Assembly: GCF_040115645.1 (NCBI RefSeq)
Contig: NC_089542.1
Coordinates: forward strand, 558,001-622,000
Length of the DNA: 64,000 nucleotides
Reading direction: 5' to 3'
Source: Euwallacea fornicatus
Taxonomy: Eukaryota > Arthropoda > Insecta > Coleoptera > Curculionidae
The notes under the pieces are model-generated. The model ran no database searches. It had not been told where the DNA came from and saw only the letters and a program-made list of their open reading frames with translations. The translations under genes were made by a program, and so were the position numbers. Positions 61,496 to 64,000 of the stretch are shown here, in pieces. Numbering within the stretch: the stretch's first letter is position 1; each line of letters starts with the position of its first letter.

Positions 61496-61982
61496 TACAG
61501 GGTGTGCAAAAAGTTAGACCGGATATTCAAGTTTATTTTTCAAGTAAATAGTCCAATTTTTCATTTCATATTGTGAATCCACACTAAGTTCCACACATTT
61601 TTTTAAATTTTTTCGATTATAACTAGGTAAAAAAGAACTATACTAAGAAACCACTTAGTGAAGAATTTTTATTTTGAAATACGCTAAATTCTCACCAAGC
61701 ATGGAAGCAAAATGGAGGGCCTTTTTCCACATCTGATATAAACCATTTTTTACTGTTTTGATGGCCTGTTTATTTTGCGCTAAAACAATTATTCCACAAA
61801 TGAACGATTTTTTTGGGTCCATTTTTGCAGAAACACTTCGGATGAAAAATGATGCACGTTATCGGATATATCTAGAATTTGCCGTAGATTCTCAATATGA
61901 AATAGACAACAGGGACGTTCGATATGAAAAAGTAAACTTGCAAGTCATATTTAAGTTTTAGTGCACCCCGTGTTTCATTTTT
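61496..61982. mobile_element. Candidate short-TIR element (about 487 bp)
   Basis: The left end TACAGGGTGTGCAAAA faces TTTTAGTGCACCCCGTG at the right; reverse-complemented, the right end reads CACGGGGTGCACTAAAA, so the match extends about 15 bases with gaps. A 67-codon plus-strand frame (61,758-61,961) ends just before the right terminus. The best-supported pair after the 12.7-kb foldback. Confidence 0.5.
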
Positions 61983-62663
61983 TCTCTTAACGATGATCGT
62001 TCAAATGCGAATGGACACTTGTCTGAGCACTATTTCAAAAAATTACTGCCTGAAATGGAGGATTTATTTTCTGCGAGACGTGCTTAAGTTCGGGATTTTT
62101 GGCGTTTACACAGAATTAACAAAATTACAAATTGGAAATTTACAAGGAAACCTGCATTACGATCATTTCGCGGATTGTAATTCATTATTGCAGATAGATG
62201 AAAATCGAAATTGACCATAAATAGCGACAAAATAAAGCAGAAAATCGAATAAATTAAGTAAAAAAAATTAGATTTGGTTGTGAAATGTGAGCCAAAGTTA
62301 ACATGGGGAATAAATTATTAAAAAACTTGCACATTTTTTAATAGAGTGATTATTAAATTACTTTCTGTGTCCTTGCTCTAACAATTATTATAGAAAAGAG
62401 GGTGAAAAAGTTTGGATGGAACGAATATGAAAGAAGTAAAAAAGTTTTATTTTTACTCACTTTTTCCCCTAATTGCAACTTTTCTTTCTTTTATAATAAT
62501 TTCTATCCTGTTTTTTAAAACTTTTTTCGTAGCCCACTTGCCGCAGCCGTGTGGCTACAAAAAATGTATTTACAGTCTCTTTTTCCAAAGATGGATAACT
62601 CTTTTTATTCATTTATTCCATATGACAAGTTTAACTACAATTTTAAAACCAATTCTTCTCCTT
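61983..62663. other. AT-rich non-coding stretch
   Basis: No gene supported. Frames here are hydrophobic because the DNA is T-rich. Confidence 0.5.
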
Positions 62664-62722
62664 TACTCACTTTCTTCAATTGTTTGCTTTATTTTGTGGT
62701 TATTCATGCTCAATTTCCTCCT
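62664..62722 (-). repeat. Three-copy motif, copy C
   Basis: Closest to copy B at 18.1 kb (shared GTGGTTATTCATG). The minus-strand reading SMNNHKIKQTIEE runs quickly into a stop. Confidence 0.65.
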
Positions 62723-63199
62723 CTATCTGTCTGTAATAATCAATTGCAATCAGTCGAATGACTGCAAAGCAGATTTGTTTGCAAATTTTCATTTTGTAAT
62801 CTGATCACTTACGTCATATATGCTATATCTGTTTCTGCGCAAACGCGAACGATTTCAAAATTATCACGTTTTGCCTCGTCCTGTATGTGCGTTCTGGGTA
62901 GACAAACAATTTCACGTTTCTAATTCATACAGCCTTTTTACAATATGTCCTGTAATTAAGATTTTCATTATCATCTTGCAGGGTGACGTTTCCCCGGAGG
63001 CAATTAACCTTAACAACTTCGAAGGAAAGGCGTTTCAAATATTCAGACCATTCCAGGTACGGACAATTTAATTTGCTAATAGGTAACAGTCGGAAATTGC
63101 CTGTCTATTATGTCCGCAAATGCTCAATTAGCACATTAGTTTCCCATATTGGCCCGACTACCGCTCATAGTGCAATTCATGCAACAATACTGCAACACT

Positions 63200-63242
63200 A
63201 TGTGTGTATGTGTGTGTGCGCGAGTGTGTATGTGTGTATGTT
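63200..63242. repeat. (TG)n-rich microsatellite
   Basis: Imperfect TGTGTATG/TGTGTGCG units. Confidence 0.9.
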
Positions 63243-63421
63243 TATCTCTTGAACACATTCTTCTTAAAAGTTAATATTTTTTATGGGCGTTTGGCAAAGC
63301 TAGTTTACCGCATCCATTTTTTTACCGACAGTGTCAATTAAACACGTGAGGGTGTTATTTTTCCGCCCGTTTTCTTGAAAATATACATCGATGCAAGGTA
63401 GAAACGAGAAGTACTAGCTTA

Positions 63422-63465
63422 AACTGACCCGAAACGAACCTAAATTAACCCGAACTAACCTAAAT
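63422..63465 (+). repeat. CCYGAACTAA decamer site 4
   Basis: Four degenerate units: AACTGACCCG, AAACGAACCT, AAATTAACCC and GAACTAACCT. Confidence 0.7.
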
Positions 63466-63733
63466 ATCGGTGGTGGCAAACTGATGCGAACAGTAAATCA
63501 TTTGTAAAGTGCACTTTTCACTCGGTTCCGGGCATTTTTACATTTTTGCAGTCGCAAAGAACTTTGTTATTCTTTGCAGGGAAGTCGTGGTACGCAACAC
63601 TTGTGTGATTCGGTTTTTACGCTCGTCAAGTTCTACGGCACTTTCCCGGGGCTCATACCCCGAATCGCCCCGTTCGCGTTAAAATGGCAAACCTCCCTGC
63701 TCGTTGCACAATGTTGAAGCATGAAGGACTTAC

Positions 63734-63907
63734 CCAACGATGACAGAATCCCTCGGCAAAAAAAATTAACTCACAGAACTCGCGATCACGTGGTCCTCTC
63801 TCCACAGAACCTGCCCAAATACTGACCGAATCAAAATAGTCCCAAGATATCCTACTGCTCACTATTCCCATTTTTTTCTTGTAAAGACACTTAAACATCC
63901 TATCCAT
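63734..63907 (-). CDS. Candidate first coding exon
   Basis: From ATG at 63,907 a 58-codon frame runs to TGG, directly followed by GTAAGTCC, a near-ideal 5' splice site. The peptide begins MDRMFKCLYKKKMGIVSSR and ends ELIFFAEGFCHRW. Not recognised. The frame continues for 26 more codons past the donor, so frame closure does not mark the boundary. The next exon would lie leftward, but I could not identify one. Confidence 0.25.
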
Positions 63908-64000
63908 CTCTCTCTATACGACGTACAATCATAGCAGTTGTCGTCTTCCCCTGAGATGACCAGGTGTTGACCTCAAGGGATGGGGAAGTGGACCGAAGAC

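Noticed and set aside
63422..63465. Interstitial telomere repeat
   Set aside because: The unit is 10 bases and degenerate, not TTAGG or TCAGG arrays.

Overview
This window looks like non-coding DNA from a eukaryotic, probably arthropod (insect-like), nuclear genome. It is AT-rich but CpG is not obviously depleted. There is no dense array of ORFs, no Shine-Dalgarno-spaced genes, and no rRNA, tRNA or CRISPR that I can support. Open frames are short, and the few longer ones (about 100-245 codons) sit in GC-richer patches where stops are rarer by chance. The insect assignment is inference from overall texture and from the abundance of short-TIR elements; I recognise no gene that fixes the species.

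I identify no protein-coding gene with confidence. What I list as CDS are candidates only. They include an open frame at 15,779-16,507 (-) containing a short motif that recurs at 18.1 kb and 62.7 kb; a possible terminal exon with a downstream AATAAA at 26,335-26,583 (+); possible exons at 23,190-23,270 (-), 58,400-58,730 (+) and 63,734-63,907 (-), each bounded by plausible splice sites; a Gln/Ala/Ser-rich small ORF at 54,800-54,922 (-); and a frame at 52,078-52,554 (-) in a CpG-rich block.

The clearest content is repetitive. A 181-bp near-perfect foldback (12,666-12,846) ends in a TATACAGGGTG-type terminus. Close variants of that terminus occur about fifteen times across the window, several in opposed pairs 200-490 bp apart (25.9, 48.6, 55.5 and 61.5 kb), which suggests a family of small non-autonomous DNA transposons. 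Another foldback lies at 54.3 kb. Non-terminal repeats include a 260-bp direct repeat (8.8 and 10.5 kb), three diverged 171-bp tandem units (37.03-37.55 kb), a 134-bp tandem duplication (17.7 kb), a diverged direct repeat (45.13 and 45.99 kb), a dispersed 46-bp relic (40.3 and 45.7 kb), and a decamer CCYGAACTAA at four sites, always on the plus strand.

Layout: 0-8.8 kb is ordinary intergenic or intronic DNA; 8.8-10.8 kb the duplicated block; 12.6-13.8 kb foldbacks; 15.7-18.3 kb GC-richer DNA with the candidate coding relic and a tandem duplication; 19.4-20 kb a possible retroposed 3' end; 22.8-27.2 kb GC-richer pockets with candidate exons; 27-37 kb mostly featureless; 37-37.5 kb the 171-bp array; 40-46.2 kb dispersed repeats and a TAAT-rich possible regulatory block; 47-56 kb transposon termini, G-rich tracts and a CpG-rich block; 56-64 kb candidate exons and another short-TIR element.
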